DNA of 64,000 bases from an uncultured Opitutales bacterium (GTDB taxonomy: Bacteria > Verrucomicrobiota > Verrucomicrobiia > Opitutales > Intestinicryptomonadaceae). Each line of letters begins with the position of its first letter. Positions within the stretch are counted from its first letter, which is position 1. The notes below the pieces were generated by a model, which saw only the letters and a program-made list of their open reading frames with translations, ran no database searches and was not told where the DNA came from. A program made the translations under genes and the position numbers. Positions 26,326-36,551 of this stretch are shown piece after piece. The stretch is from the NCBI GenBank assembly GCA_944390805.1, contig CALXQW010000003.1, positions 27,797 to 91,796 of the forward strand. The letters are read 5' to 3'.

Positions 26326-27408
26326 TTACCTGTTGTGCTCAACATCGAAAACCGGATAGCTGCCAAGCCATTTTATCATGGGCAAAACCTTCTCGAGCTC
26401 TCCAACGGCCGTTCTGGTTTCTGGATCTTCCCAGTGCCCGAGAAAATCTATAAAGAAGAAGTAGTCCCAGGCTTTTTTGCGGCTCGGGCGAGACTCTATG
26501 CGAGTTAGGTTTATGTTTACCCTGTTGAATGGTATGAGAGCGTCGAACAAAGCTCCGGGACGGTCGTTTACGGAAATTACTATACTTGTCTTGTACTTTA
26601 TATTTGCGCTCTTTGGCATAGGCTTTTTGCCTATTACAAGAAAACGGGTTTGATTGTCCTTATTGTCTTGTATGGAGCGCTCCAAAATTGGCATGTGGTA
26701 CATGTCTGCAGCAAGAGCGCTGGCTATCGCGGCAATTTCAGGATTTTCCGAGGCAAGCTTTACCGCATATGCGGTACTCTCCACAGACTCAAGTTCAGCG
26801 GAAGGCATGTGCCTGTGCAGCCAACTGCGGCACTGGCCTATTGCCTGGTCTTTTGAGCATACCTTGCGTATGTCGCCAAGCTTGCCCCTCGATATCAAAC
26901 AGTGCTCTATGGGCAGATACACTTGGCCTACTATAGTAAGTGAGCTTTCGGCAAGCATGTCCATGGAGTGAACAACGGCGCCCTCGGTTGAATTTTCTAT
27001 AGGTATAACCCCATAGTCAACCTCGCCAAGTTCTACCGCGGGGAATATGTCGGGAATGGAGTGCATGGGAATGTACTTTACGCTCGACCCAAAATTCCTC
27101 AAAGCAGCTTGCTGTGTAAATGTTGCTTCCGGCCCTAAATAGGCTACAGCTATCTTCTTTTCAGCCGATATTGACGCCGATATAATCTCCCTGTATATTG
27201 CCTTTAACGATTCCTCGTCTATCCTGCCGGAGTTCTTCTTCAACAGATTGTTGAATACCTGCATTTCTCTACTTGGAACATATATGTCTTCGCCGCGGGC
27301 AATTTTCTCCCTGCCTATCTCCTGCGCGCAATTTATGCGCTCAGATAACAGGTCTAGGATTTGGGTATCTATGGCGTCTATCTGTTTTCTTATTGTATCT
27401 TTATCCAT
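26326..27408 (-). CDS. pheA: Bifunctional chorismate mutase / prephenate dehydratase
   Basis: 360 residues, the usual P-protein length. It converts chorismate to phenylpyruvate for phenylalanine synthesis. Residues 1-85 are the AroQ-type mutase (IDAIDTQILDLLSERI with Arg/Lys/Glu ligands). From about 88 comes the dehydratase (AYLGPEATFTQ, IPIENSTEGAV, and NKDNQTRFLVIG with the catalytic Thr-Arg-Phe). From about 278 an ACT domain (SVNDRPGALFDAL and TRIESRPS) provides feedback control by phenylalanine. The ESRP motif for Phe binding is intact, so inhibition by Phe is expected. Confidence 0.96.
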   Translation of the reverse strand: MDKDTIRKQIDAIDTQILDLLSERINCAQEIGREKIARGEDIYVPSREMQVFNNLLKKNSGRIDEESLKAIYREIISASISAEKKIAVAYLGPEATFTQQAALRNFGSSVKYIPMHSIPDIFPAVELGEVDYGVIPIENSTEGAVVHSMDMLAESSLTIVGQVYLPIEHCLISRGKLGDIRKVCSKDQAIGQCRSWLHRHMPSAELESVESTAYAVKLASENPEIAAIASALAADMYHMPILERSIQDNKDNQTRFLVIGKKPMPKSANIKYKTSIVISVNDRPGALFDALIPFNRVNINLTRIESRPSRKKAWDYFFFIDFLGHWEDPETRTAVGELEKVLPMIKWLGSYPVFDVEHNR

Positions 27409-27442
27409 TGTGGGGATATCTTTAAATTTGTATTTTGCTGCG

Positions 27443-27532
27443 CTATTCTGAAGGCGTTGGAGAATTATCGTCTCCAGATTCAGATGATGAAAATCTGTCT
27501 GAGCTTTCTGCTAAATCTTCGCCGGAGTTTTG
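27443..27532 (-). other. In-frame extension beyond the ScpB amber stop
   Basis: After the TAG that ends scpB, the same frame stays open for 29 more codons to a second TAG. Of these 29 residues, 9 are Ser and 8 are Asp/Glu, the same composition as the annotated tail. It ends 34 bases before the pheA start. This suggests a recent nonsense mutation, or occasional readthrough. Confidence 0.6.
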
Positions 27533-28393
27533 CTACGCAGAACTTTCCGATGGAAGTTCTTCATCGCCGCTGCCTTGAGCATTGCCTTCAGCTTCCGAGC
27601 TTGAGAAATTGCCGCCCTGAACAGGCGCGCTTTGCTGAGCCTCCGGCAAGCCCATGTCCTTTGCGTTCGGAGCCGGAGAAGAAGCGTTCTTTATCCATTC
27701 TGAAATCTGGTTCGGGCTAAGAACATCTGAGGCAGGTAGCTCCTCAAGTGAATTTATGCCGACAAAATCCATAAACTGCTCTGTGGTTCCGTATTGCAGC
27801 GGTCTGCCCGGAAGATCAGCCCTGCCGGTAATGCAGATTAACTCCTTTTCAGTTAGGCGCGATATTGCCGAGTCTGCATTTACCCCCCTTATGGCCTCTA
27901 TCTCCGCCCTTGTGACAGGCTGGCGGTAGGCTATTATTGCAAGAGTTTCAAGCGCAGCTTGCGTCAGTTTTTGAGGGCGGGGCTCATTTCTCAAAAGCCT
28001 CACCCACTCGGCACAATCAGGAGATATTGCAAATTTAAATCCGGAGGAACTTTGCACAAGCCTGAATACCTCCCCGTTCGATTCAAGCTCGGCGGAGATC
28101 TCGTCGAAAGCCTCCCTTATCTGGGTTGCAGTAAGCAGGGTTGGAACTTGGTTCATTAAATCCTCAAGCTCTTCCTGTCTTTCCTCGCCGGAATCGGAAG
28201 AGTCTTGGTCGGGCAAAACAGCGGCGCTTTCTGAGGCTTCTGCGTTTTGCGCGGCGCGCTTTTTGGCGGCCTTCTTTGCGGCGTCGAGCTCGGCATGGTA
28301 GCGCGATATCACAGCCTGAATGTCCTTTATGGTCAAATTCTGGTTTGTGGAGAATAAAAGCGCCTTGAGTATCTTCTTTAAATTGAATGCCAT
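27533..28393 (-). CDS. scpB: Segregation and condensation protein B
   Basis: 286 residues. ScpB is the winged-helix subunit of the Smc-ScpA-ScpB condensin complex that compacts and segregates chromosomes. The conserved core is visible: LTATQIREAFDEISAEL, LTQAALETLAIIAYRQPVT and IEAIRGVNADSAISRL, then LPGRPLQYGTTEQFMDFVGI. Two oddities: a charged insert of about 40 residues (Ala/Lys/Glu/Asp/Ser, about 38-80) within the N-terminal winged helix, and a Ser/Glu/Gly-rich tail of about 60 residues. ScpA is not in the window. Confidence 0.94.
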   Translation of the reverse strand: MAFNLKKILKALLFSTNQNLTIKDIQAVISRYHAELDAAKKAAKKRAAQNAEASESAAVLPDQDSSDSGEERQEELEDLMNQVPTLLTATQIREAFDEISAELESNGEVFRLVQSSSGFKFAISPDCAEWVRLLRNEPRPQKLTQAALETLAIIAYRQPVTRAEIEAIRGVNADSAISRLTEKELICITGRADLPGRPLQYGTTEQFMDFVGINSLEELPASDVLSPNQISEWIKNASSPAPNAKDMGLPEAQQSAPVQGGNFSSSEAEGNAQGSGDEELPSESSA

Positions 28394-28480
28394 TTTTGCC
28401 GGGTTTTAATAAAAATCTTTACCTTTAATTTAAGGAAGCGTTAAATATTGTTCCAATAACTCCACAAATCAACAATTTTT

Positions 28481-30307
28481 ATGCCAGAATATAAATCAAA
28501 TAAGAGTTTTAAGGGAAGAAACATGGCCGGGGCGCGCGCGCTTTGGCGCGCAACGGGCGTGAAGGAGTCCGATTTCGGCAAGCCTGTAATTGCGGTTGTA
28601 AATTCTTACACGCAGTTCGTGCCTGGGCACGTGCATCTCGACGAGGTCGGCAAGCTTGTCTGCGCCGAGGTTGAAAAGGCCGGTGGCATAGCGAGGGAAT
28701 TTAACACCATAGCCATAGACGACGGCATCGCTATGGGTCATGGTGGAATGCTCTATTCACTGCCCAGCCGCGAGCTTATAGCCGACAGCGTTGAATACAT
28801 GTGCACCGCTCATTGCGCCGATGCCATGATATGTATATCAAATTGCGACAAAATCACCCCCGGAATGATGATGGCCGCCATGCGCCTGAATATTCCCGCA
28901 ATATTTGTAAGCGGAGGCCCTATGGAGGCTGGGGAGATAAAGAAGGATTCCGGCGTTGAGCATCTGGATTTGATAGACTCAATGATAGCCGGAGCAAATC
29001 CAAACGTAAGCGACGAAGAATCTTTGGAGATAGAGCGGGCTGCATGTCCTACGTGCGGTTCATGCTCCGGCATGTTTACGGCAAATTCCATGAACTGCCT
29101 GGCGGAGGCCATAGGCCTGGCTCTTCCCGGAAATGGAACTTTGCTTGCAACGCACGCTCTTAGAAAAGAGCTGTTTAAAAAGGCGGCAAAGCGGATAGTG
29201 GAGATGACGCATGCATATTACGACGACGGAGACGAAACTGTTCTGCCGCGCTCCATAGCTTCTCGCGAGGCTTTCCTAAATGCCATGAAGCTCGATATAG
29301 CAATGGGCGGAAGCACCAATACTGTGCTGCACCTTCTTGCCATAGCGCGCGAGGCTGGCGCAGATTTTAAGATGTCGGACATAGACGCATTGTCTAGAAT
29401 TACGCCGCACATATGCAAGGTTGCTCCGTCGGTGCACAATGTGCATGTTCAAGACGTGCACAGGGCTGGCGGTATATTTGCAATTTTGCGCGAGCTCGAC
29501 AAAGCCGGTCTGATAAACCGCAATACTTCAACCGTGCATTCCAAGACGCTCGGAGAGGCAATTGACAGGCTGGATTTGTCAGTTGCCGACGAGGATACCA
29601 AAAAGTTCTTCCGCGCTTCTCCGGCTGGGTTCCGCTCTGTGAAGGCGTATTCGCAGGACACCTATTTTGACTCTCTCGATTTGGACAGGAGTTCCGGAGC
29701 CATACGCGATGTAGAGCATGCATTTTCCAAAGACGGCGGATTGGCTGTTCTCTTTGGCAATATAGCTCTCGACGGCTGCATAGTAAAGACTGCCGGAGTT
29801 GACTCTTCAATATGGAAGTTTAAGGGAACGGCAAAGGTGTACCATTCAGAGCAGTCTGCCAGTGAGGCGATACGCGGCGGAAAGGTTTCTCCTGGAGATG
29901 TTGTTGTAATAATTTACGAGGGCCCGCGCGGTGGTCCTGGCATGCAGGAGATGCTTTATCCTACAAGCCACCTGAAGAGTATGGGCTTGGGTAAGGTCTG
30001 CGCACTTCTTACAGACGGCAGGTTTTCCGGCGGAACAAGCGGCTTGTCTATAGGGCATGCTTCTCCAGAGGCGGCTGATGGAGGCAATATAGCGCTTGTG
30101 CGCGACGGAGATTTTATATCCATAGACATTCCCGCCCGTTCAATAAGCCTTGAGATATCTGACGACGAGCTGAAATCGCGCAGGGCCCAAGAGCTTGCCA
30201 AGGGCGATAAAGCCTTTAAGCCTGTGCGAGACCGCGTTGTTTCAAAGGCTCTTCAGCACTACGCTGCAAGCGTTTCAAGCGCCGCAGATGGAGCTGTGAG
30301 AAAATAA
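28481..30307 (+). CDS. ilvD: Dihydroxy-acid dehydratase
   Basis: 608 residues, the long form. It dehydrates 2,3-dihydroxy acids to 2-oxo acids in valine, leucine and isoleucine synthesis. Iron-sulfur ligands: Cys122 in [10 protein letters not shown] and the [17 protein letters not shown] segment. The C-terminal substrate motif is [14 protein letters not shown]. The family uses Mg2+ plus an oxygen-sensitive (4Fe-4S in E. coli) cluster. It stands alone with its own terminator rather than in an ilv operon. The ATG lacks an evident ribosome site (AT-rich leader). Confidence 0.97.
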   Translation: MPEYKSNKSFKGRNMAGARALWRATGVKESDFGKPVIAVVNSYTQFVPGHVHLDEVGKLVCAEVEKAGGIAREFNTIAIDDGIAMGHGGMLYSLPSRELIADSVEYMCTAHCADAMICISNCDKITPGMMMAAMRLNIPAIFVSGGPMEAGEIKKDSGVEHLDLIDSMIAGANPNVSDEESLEIERAACPTCGSCSGMFTANSMNCLAEAIGLALPGNGTLLATHALRKELFKKAAKRIVEMTHAYYDDGDETVLPRSIASREAFLNAMKLDIAMGGSTNTVLHLLAIAREAGADFKMSDIDALSRITPHICKVAPSVHNVHVQDVHRAGGIFAILRELDKAGLINRNTSTVHSKTLGEAIDRLDLSVADEDTKKFFRASPAGFRSVKAYSQDTYFDSLDLDRSSGAIRDVEHAFSKDGGLAVLFGNIALDGCIVKTAGVDSSIWKFKGTAKVYHSEQSASEAIRGGKVSPGDVVVIIYEGPRGGPGMQEMLYPTSHLKSMGLGKVCALLTDGRFSGGTSGLSIGHASPEAADGGNIALVRDGDFISIDIPARSISLEISDDELKSRRAQELAKGDKAFKPVRDRVVSKALQHYAASVSSAADGAVRK

Positions 30308-30332
30308 AAATATTTTTAAAATACGGAATATG

Positions 30333-30365
30333 TCCCCCAAAGGAAGAATCCTTTGGGGGATTTTT
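30333..30365 (+). terminator. Terminator of ilvD
   Basis: Twelve-base perfect arms TCCCCCAAAGGA (30333-30344) and TCCTTTGGGGGA (30349-30360) around a four-base loop, then TTTTT. Confidence 0.95.
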
Positions 30366-30449
30366 ATTGCTTGTAGGGCTGATTATTGCGGGAAAACAAA
30401 TTGTAAATATTGTTGAAAAAGATGAAATTTTTTACAATATGGTTTGCAT

Positions 30450-31814
30450 ATGAGTACGGATATTTCGAGGAGAGGATTTCTAAAAGGCCTGTCCGTTGCG
30501 GCGGGTTCTTTTTTTATAAGCAGGGATATTTTTGCACAGGGAACAATTCCTGCAAATGATAAAATAAATGTTGGAGTTATCGGATTAGGAAAAATGGCCC
30601 ATGGGCATATAGGGGGGCTTGCAACATCTCCTCAGTGTAGAATCACCGCAATTTGCGACGTTGACGATCAGCGTCTGGCGTACCAGAAAAAGCGTATAGA
30701 AGATATATACGCGCGTTCGTCAGGAGGAAAGGTTTCCGGCAGCGTAAAGACTTATAAGGATTTCAGGGAGCTGCTTGCGGATAAATCTGTAGATGCGGTG
30801 TTTATTGTAACTCCGGACCATTGGCATGCAATAATAAGCATACTTGCCGCGCGCGCGGGTAAGGCAATATATTGCGAAAAGCCGTTAACTTTTACGGTTG
30901 CTGAGGGAGATGCTGTAATAAAAGCTGTGCGCGAAAACGGTGTGGTGTTCCAGACGGGGTCGCAGCAGAGGAGCGAGTCTTCTTTCAGGTGGTATGCGCA
31001 GGTGATCCGTTCGGGATTATTGGGCGAGATAAAGGAGATGTATTGCAATTTCGGCAGGAAGTATCCGCTGATGCTAAACTTTGAGGAGGAGCCTTTGCCC
31101 AAGGGCATAGATTGGGATATGTGGATAGGCCCGGCTCCGTACAGACCTTACACAAAACATTTTTTGCATCCACTTATGATGACTCCCGACGAAAAGGGTT
31201 CGGATCCATATCGTTATCCGTGGGGAGAATGGCGTTGGCATTCAGAGTACGGTAGTGGACTCCAGGCAGACTGGGGCGCGCACCATATAGACATAACCCA
31301 ATGGGCCTTGGGTCTCGACGGCAAGGGCCCGAAATATGTTGAAGTGTTTGAGTCGGTGAATCCGGCGGACAAGAATGACAAATTTGATATTCGCTATATA
31401 TTTGAAAACGGCATAAGGTTAAACTACGGATATCCTGATAAGCTCGTAGCTCCGGCCGACAGGCAGATGGTTATGGCGGTGGGCAAAAACGGAGTGATAG
31501 GAGCCAGCAGAGGTGGCAAAAGGTATGCGTCGGACAAGCGGTTGTTGTCGGCAAAACCCAGTGGAGACGGATTGAACGTATATGTTTCCACAAATCATAA
31601 GGACGACTTTTTCAATGCGGTAAGGTCTGGAGCCGGTACTATATGCCCGGTAGAAGTTGGGGTTTCAAGCTGCAATGCGTGTCTTATAGGAAACATAGCG
31701 CATATGCTTGGACGCACGCTCGAGTACGACTGGCGCACGCGTTCGTTTAAGGGCGATGTTGAGGCAAACCGCTATTTGTCTCGCCCAAATAGAGGCCAGT
31801 GGGCAAACATATAA
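30450..31814 (+). CDS. Tat-exported Gfo/Idh/MocA-family oxidoreductase
   Basis: About 454 residues from ATG (an in-frame TTG lies two codons earlier). Residues 6-30 form a twin-Arg signal (SRRGFLKGLSVAAGSFF). The NAD(P)-binding motif is GVIGLGKMAHGH; the family's EKPL motif follows (CEKPLTFTVAEG), and the substrate half has the QADWGAHHIDITQWAL segment. Exported members in this phylum carry a tightly bound nicotinamide cofactor and act on sugars, glycosides or sugar acids; substrate unknown. The ThuA gene begins about 20 bases downstream, suggesting a joint role in sugar oxidation. An 8-base inverted repeat, ATTGTAAA/TTTACAAT (30400-30407 and 30431-30438), lies just upstream and might be an operator. 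Confidence 0.92.
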   Translation: MSTDISRRGFLKGLSVAAGSFFISRDIFAQGTIPANDKINVGVIGLGKMAHGHIGGLATSPQCRITAICDVDDQRLAYQKKRIEDIYARSSGGKVSGSVKTYKDFRELLADKSVDAVFIVTPDHWHAIISILAARAGKAIYCEKPLTFTVAEGDAVIKAVRENGVVFQTGSQQRSESSFRWYAQVIRSGLLGEIKEMYCNFGRKYPLMLNFEEEPLPKGIDWDMWIGPAPYRPYTKHFLHPLMMTPDEKGSDPYRYPWGEWRWHSEYGSGLQADWGAHHIDITQWALGLDGKGPKYVEVFESVNPADKNDKFDIRYIFENGIRLNYGYPDKLVAPADRQMVMAVGKNGVIGASRGGKRYASDKRLLSAKPSGDGLNVYVSTNHKDDFFNAVRSGAGTICPVEVGVSSCNACLIGNIAHMLGRTLEYDWRTRSFKGDVEANRYLSRPNRGQWANI

Positions 31815-31834
31815 TTTTTGCAGGAGGAATGGTT

Positions 31835-34624
31835 TTGAAAAAGAGAAACATATTAACTATTCTTGCCGCGCTGTTCTTATTTGGAACATTTGCGCAGGCA
31901 GCTTATAAGCCTGAGTATGTCTTAACTCAAAAAGATAAAGATGCAATAGATGCAAATCTGCCGTCTTCCGCCGCGGTAAAACCAAAGAAAAATAGGAAGA
32001 TACTTGTCTTCGACAAGACCACGTCATTCCGCCATTACGAGGGCATAAGCGCGGCAAAGTATCTACTTGAGAAAATCGGCAAGGATACCGGGGCCTGGAG
32101 CACTGTAATAAGCAACGATTTGTCCAACTTCGAGGGGCCGAAGATAAAAGAGTTCGATTGCATAGTGATGAACAACACAACGGGTGCTCCTTTCTCCGAG
32201 CCAGATGATGTTCTTGGAAAGATGTCTCAGGCAGAGAAAGACAAGATTGCCCAGAGGAACTCAAGATTGCGGGACAATCTCATCCGCTATGTTTCAGAGG
32301 GTGGGGGGCTTTTTGGAATTCACGCGGCTGCCGACACTTACAGAATACGCAATAAAGACCGTTATGAGCCCTATCTGAAGATGCTAGGCGGAGATTTTGT
32401 TGGGCATCCGTGGACCAGCAATATGACGGAGGTAATATCTCTTGAAGATGCAGATAATGCCATAACAAAGGGCTTGTGGAAGAGGCACGGAATTATTGTA
32501 AACGACGAAATATACATGATGGGAGATATATTCGACCGCAGCAAGCTGCGCGTATTGCTGAGTCTCGATGCCGACCGTACTCCTGTCAAGGCGAAGATAC
32601 GCGAAGATAAGGATATCCCCGTAGTATGGATAAAAACTTTCGGCAAGGGTAGGGTTGCCTATGGCGGATTTGGACATTCGCAGCGTCCATACACAAAGCA
32701 TCGCGATATTAACGAGACTTACATGCGTCTAGTGCAGTTCTGTTGCGGGGATTTGGCGGCGGATACTTCGTCTATTGAAAAACCTGCAAGGCTTGTTGCG
32801 CCAAAGCTTTTTGACAGACCCACTATGGACGATGTTCGCAAGTTTAAGAATGTAGAATACGATCCGTCCGTGTTTGTCGATTTGGACGGCATAGTTTTTG
32901 CATTCTACGCCTATAACGACCTGGAAGATTTTAACAATTCAATGGCACAGAATCTTCTTGAGGAGATTTTATCCGGGGTGGGCACACCGCGATACCGCGC
33001 GCTTCTTGCGCAGTTGCTCGATGCTACTGGGGCAAAGGTTGTTGTGCCAAAACTCCGCAATGTGCTCTTTGCCGAAAAGGATCCGGCTGTGAAGGATAGG
33101 TTGGCGTCTTTGCTTGCGCGCGAGGAAGGTAAAATTGATTTTGCAGGGAACGGATCGGGATATGTTCTGCCGCAGTCTAAGCCCGGAACTAATTCTGAAA
33201 TCATGAGAGCCATAATTTATCTGGGAGCAAATCCGAAAGCGGCGCTTCCACAGTGGCTGAATATGTCGTCTTTGAGCAATCCTAACCATAAGGCAGCCTT
33301 GATGCGTTCGCTTACGGCAAGGGGTGTTGAAGCGGGCGAGATTGTTGCCGTAAAGCCGGAGAACACAGAAATGTTTATAGCAAGGCTTGAAGCTGCGGCA
33401 AAGTCATCAAATCCGGAGATATTAAAGAAAGCTTTTGAGGGTGCGGAAATTTTGGATTCAGACAAAAAGGCGCTTGCAAGGGCGGCTATTGTTGCTGCGT
33501 CTGTGAAAAGAGGCGCGGATACACTGCTTGGAATCATAGTAAATTTGTCTGGGGCACAGGCAGATTTGGCGGCAGAAGCGCTATCGCTAACGGACATATC
33601 CAAGACAAAATCAAAGCTTCTTTCTGACTTCCCAAAGCTCGATGCAGAAAAGAGAAAGTCTGTAGTAAAGATTTTGGCATCTTTGCCCGACAGAAAAACC
33701 TTTATAGATGTAATTTCATTTTTACCTTCTGAAAACGATACTTCCGTTAAAAACGAAATCTACAAACTGCTTGTTCGATGCGCTCAAAACGGTGTTGACT
33801 CAGAAATGTTTTCCGCTGTTGAGAAGGCTTATAAGGCTTCAAAAAGTGATGCCGACAAGCGTTTCTTGTTGCGCTTTGCGCCGGCTTGTTCAAATCCGCA
33901 GGCTCTTGAGCTTTGCGTAAAAGCTGCCGCAGACGGAAATGTTGCGGAGGCATGTAGATATTTGGGGCAGTGGAAAAACCGTTCTGCAGCAGCGGAGCTT
34001 GTAAAAATTGCAAAATCGGCAAAGGACGAGAGATGCAGGGCGTATGCGCATTCAGGTCTTGAAACGTTGTTTGCATCGTGTGCTCCAGATCTGGAGTCTT
34101 TTGAATATGCTTACGATGCTTTTCCTGCTCGCGATAGGGAAAAGCTTGTAAAGGTTGCCCTCGATAAGCCCGACGGCGCCATAGCGGAATTCTTGCGCAA
34201 AAGGGGTGATGCTGTATCTGCCGACGCTATAATAAAGAAGATAAAAGAAGCTAAGCCGACGCTTTCATCGAGCGCGGGGTCTGGTGGAACGGCGGCTGCG
34301 TTTGACGGAAATGTAAAAAGTAGATGGTCTTCGGGAACGCCCATAAAGCCGGGAATGTGGATAGTATTGGATTTTGGATATTCGAGGGAAATTTCCGTCA
34401 TAGAGTTAGATAGCGCCGTTTCAGTTGGGGATTTCCCGTCTAAGGTGGAAATCTTTGCGGGAGACTCTCAGAGTGCGCTTTCTCCGGTTGCTGCGGACGT
34501 GTCTGTTGTTGGCAACAAACTTGTCTTAAAATTTCCGCAGCCTCTGAACGCTCGATGCGTAAAAATCTTGAGCCTTGACGACAGTTCAAGATGGTGGTCA
34601 ATTCATGAGGTATATCTCAAATAG
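31835..34624 (+). CDS. Secreted ThuA-domain protein with HEAT-like region and discoidin domain
   Basis: 929 residues from a TTG start. AGGAGG at 31822-31827 lies seven bases before this TTG but only one base before an in-frame ATG at 31829, so TTG is favoured. Signal peptide: KKRNILTILAALFLFGTFAQA. Residues about 50-310 form a ThuA-like fold (ILVFDKTTSFRHYEG, GGLFGIHAAADTYR, PVVWIKTFGKGRVAYGGFGH), a trehalose-utilisation/glutamine-amidotransferase-like domain. Alpha-helical HEAT-like repeats follow. The last 140 residues form an F5/8 type C (discoidin) sandwich (TAAAFDGNVKSRW ... RWWSIHEVYL) likely to bind sugar. It partners the Gfo/Idh/MocA gene. Exact reaction unknown. Confidence 0.9.
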   Translation: MKKRNILTILAALFLFGTFAQAAYKPEYVLTQKDKDAIDANLPSSAAVKPKKNRKILVFDKTTSFRHYEGISAAKYLLEKIGKDTGAWSTVISNDLSNFEGPKIKEFDCIVMNNTTGAPFSEPDDVLGKMSQAEKDKIAQRNSRLRDNLIRYVSEGGGLFGIHAAADTYRIRNKDRYEPYLKMLGGDFVGHPWTSNMTEVISLEDADNAITKGLWKRHGIIVNDEIYMMGDIFDRSKLRVLLSLDADRTPVKAKIREDKDIPVVWIKTFGKGRVAYGGFGHSQRPYTKHRDINETYMRLVQFCCGDLAADTSSIEKPARLVAPKLFDRPTMDDVRKFKNVEYDPSVFVDLDGIVFAFYAYNDLEDFNNSMAQNLLEEILSGVGTPRYRALLAQLLDATGAKVVVPKLRNVLFAEKDPAVKDRLASLLAREEGKIDFAGNGSGYVLPQSKPGTNSEIMRAIIYLGANPKAALPQWLNMSSLSNPNHKAALMRSLTARGVEAGEIVAVKPENTEMFIARLEAAAKSSNPEILKKAFEGAEILDSDKKALARAAIVAASVKRGADTLLGIIVNLSGAQADLAAEALSLTDISKTKSKLLSDFPKLDAEKRKSVVKILASLPDRKTFIDVISFLPSENDTSVKNEIYKLLVRCAQNGVDSEMFSAVEKAYKASKSDADKRFLLRFAPACSNPQALELCVKAAADGNVAEACRYLGQWKNRSAAAELVKIAKSAKDERCRAYAHSGLETLFASCAPDLESFEYAYDAFPARDREKLVKVALDKPDGAIAEFLRKRGDAVSADAIIKKIKEAKPTLSSSAGSGGTAAAFDGNVKSRWSSGTPIKPGMWIVLDFGYSREISVIELDSAVSVGDFPSKVEIFAGDSQSALSPVAADVSVVGNKLVLKFPQPLNARCVKILSLDDSSRWWSIHEVYLK

Positions 34625-34744
34625 CCTAAAAATGCTATCTGCGCTTTGCGATATTTTGCAATTTAGATAGCTCTGGGATATTTCTGATCTTTCGCAGGTG
34701 ATGCTTGGGAATTTTCAGCTTTCATAGCGGTGTTTTTAACATAG

Positions 34745-35554
34745 ATGAACTACTTTTTAATAGACGGATACAACCTTAGTTTTAGGTGCTTTTGGGCCAT
34801 GCCGGATTTGACCCGTTCCGACGGTTTTCCGACTGGTGCGCTACATGCTTTTTTTGCAAGCGCATTGAGGCTTTCAAGCATGGATGTTCCGCATGCCACG
34901 GCGGTATTTTTCGACAAGGGAGGATCTGTTAGGCACAGGAAGATATGTCCGGAATACAAGGCGAATAGGTCTGAAATGCCGGAAAAAATGCGTGCGCAGA
35001 TGCCGTATATTAAAAGGCTTTGCGAGAGTCTGGGGTTTACTGTTATTGAACGCGAGGGGATAGAGGCAGACGATTTGCTCGGCAGCGCGGCGGTAAAGCT
35101 TAAAGACTCTTGCGAGATGGTCTCCATAGTTAGCGCCGACAAAGATTTTGCCCAGCTTGTGGGACCGCGTGTTAGGCAACTTCTACCGCCTAAGCCAAAA
35201 ACTCAAGATTGGATAGTGCTCGATGCCATAGGAGTGAAAGGCAAGTACGGTGTTTATCCCAATCAGATACCGTCGTTTTTGGCGCTCATAGGAGATTCTG
35301 CCGACAATATTTCCGGACTAAATGGCGTCGGGCCAAAGACCGCGGCAAAATGGCTGAAAGATTATGGAGATTTGGATACTATAATACGTCGCTATGATTG
35401 GGTTCGCCCGGAAAAGTTCCGCGAAGTTATAAAGAATGGCGAGGCTCTTTTGCGGCGCAATATTGAGCTTGTAACTATAGATACAGCTTGCCCTTTGGAG
35501 GATTTTGCCATGGAGGTAAAGCGTCCGGATTTTAAAGATATTGCGGAATTTTAG
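34745..35554 (+). CDS. Stand-alone 5'-3' exonuclease (PolI N-domain-like)
   Basis: 269 residues resembling the FEN-type nuclease domain of DNA polymerase I. Metal-binding acids and core motifs are visible: FLIDGYNLSFR at the N-terminus, VFFDKGG, EADDLLGS, SADKDFAQLV, and the helix-hairpin-helix GDSADNISGLNGVGPKTAAKWL. It probably removes flaps or RNA primers during repair or lagging-strand maturation. It is not fused to a polymerase here. The ATG has no clear ribosome site. Confidence 0.9.
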   Translation: MNYFLIDGYNLSFRCFWAMPDLTRSDGFPTGALHAFFASALRLSSMDVPHATAVFFDKGGSVRHRKICPEYKANRSEMPEKMRAQMPYIKRLCESLGFTVIEREGIEADDLLGSAAVKLKDSCEMVSIVSADKDFAQLVGPRVRQLLPPKPKTQDWIVLDAIGVKGKYGVYPNQIPSFLALIGDSADNISGLNGVGPKTAAKWLKDYGDLDTIIRRYDWVRPEKFREVIKNGEALLRRNIELVTIDTACPLEDFAMEVKRPDFKDIAEF

Positions 35555-35647
35555 AGACTATGCAAATGAAGCGCTCTGAAGCGCTGTTGCATAAGTTTGC
35601 AAAGGAGCAGTGGCAGACAGATTTTTAAACGGCGCCGGAGATTTTAT

Positions 35648-36517
35648 ATGAAAAGCATGACGGGTTTTGGCAGAGGCTGCTGCTCTGCGGAAGAATTTGA
35701 CATAACGGTTGACGCTTCATCGGTAAATAGGCGTTCTCTTGAAGTTTCGGTGGGGTTGCCCCGAGAATGGCAGGGGCTCGAGCGTAGAATATCGGAACTT
35801 TCAAAGGAGTTTTTCTCGCGAGGGAAGGTTCAAATAAGCTGCGCTGTAAGAATGAAGGGAGACTCTGCTGGGGTGGACTTCGAGTCATTGAAGTCTGCAT
35901 TTTCTGCGCTTAAAAAAAACGCCGAAATGTTGGGGGTAGAGTTTAAGCCAGACTTAAATACTCTTATAGAATTAGGTAAAACCATAGGTACATCTTTCCG
36001 CAATGCGGATAATCTCGATGCTCTTTGGGATTGTATAAAGCCCGCATTTGAAACTGCTTTTAAAGAGTTATCAAATATGCGCCAACGCGAAGGAGCCGCT
36101 TTAAAAGAAGACTTGAAAGAAAGAATATCTGTGCTTTTAGGCTTTGCCGATAGATTGAAGGAATTGTCGGCAAGCAGGCCCGCTTCTTACAAGGAGATGT
36201 TGCTCTCTAAACTTGCAAAGCTTGGATTGAATCTTGATTTGAACGACGAACGTGTCTTGAAGGAAGTTTGCTTATTTGCGGATAAGTGCGATGTTGCAGA
36301 GGAACTTACCCGCATAAAGAGCCACCTTGGCCAGTTTTTGTCGGCTCTCGATGAACCTTCGGCGGTGGGTAGAAAGTTGGATTTCATCTGTCAGGAGCTT
36401 GGGCGAGAGATAAACACGGCTTCAAATAAGGCGGTAGATTACGAATTTTCCAAAATTGCCGTAGATTTTAAAAATGAACTCGAACGCATAAGGGAGCAGG
36501 TTCAAAATATAGAATAG
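35648..36517 (+). CDS. yicC: YicC-family endoribonuclease
   Basis: 289 residues from the ATG of MKSMTGFGRG, the universal family opening; a longer in-frame start is not supported. The C-terminal half is the DUF1732 domain, with VGRKLDFICQELGREINTASNKA, the most conserved block of the family. E. coli YicC cleaves small RNAs such as RyhB. In many bacteria it precedes gmk (guanylate kinase), which is not the case here. Confidence 0.93.
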   Translation: MKSMTGFGRGCCSAEEFDITVDASSVNRRSLEVSVGLPREWQGLERRISELSKEFFSRGKVQISCAVRMKGDSAGVDFESLKSAFSALKKNAEMLGVEFKPDLNTLIELGKTIGTSFRNADNLDALWDCIKPAFETAFKELSNMRQREGAALKEDLKERISVLLGFADRLKELSASRPASYKEMLLSKLAKLGLNLDLNDERVLKEVCLFADKCDVAEELTRIKSHLGQFLSALDEPSAVGRKLDFICQELGREINTASNKAVDYEFSKIAVDFKNELERIREQVQNIE

Positions 36518-36551
36518 CTTTCTAAAATACTTAAAATTCTGTTTTCTATCT

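Noticed and set aside
27533..27535. Genome-wide TAG recoding to explain the ScpB stop
   Set aside because: Many genes in the window end with TAG at sensible places (for example at 10257-10259 and 14780-14782), so TAG works as stop.
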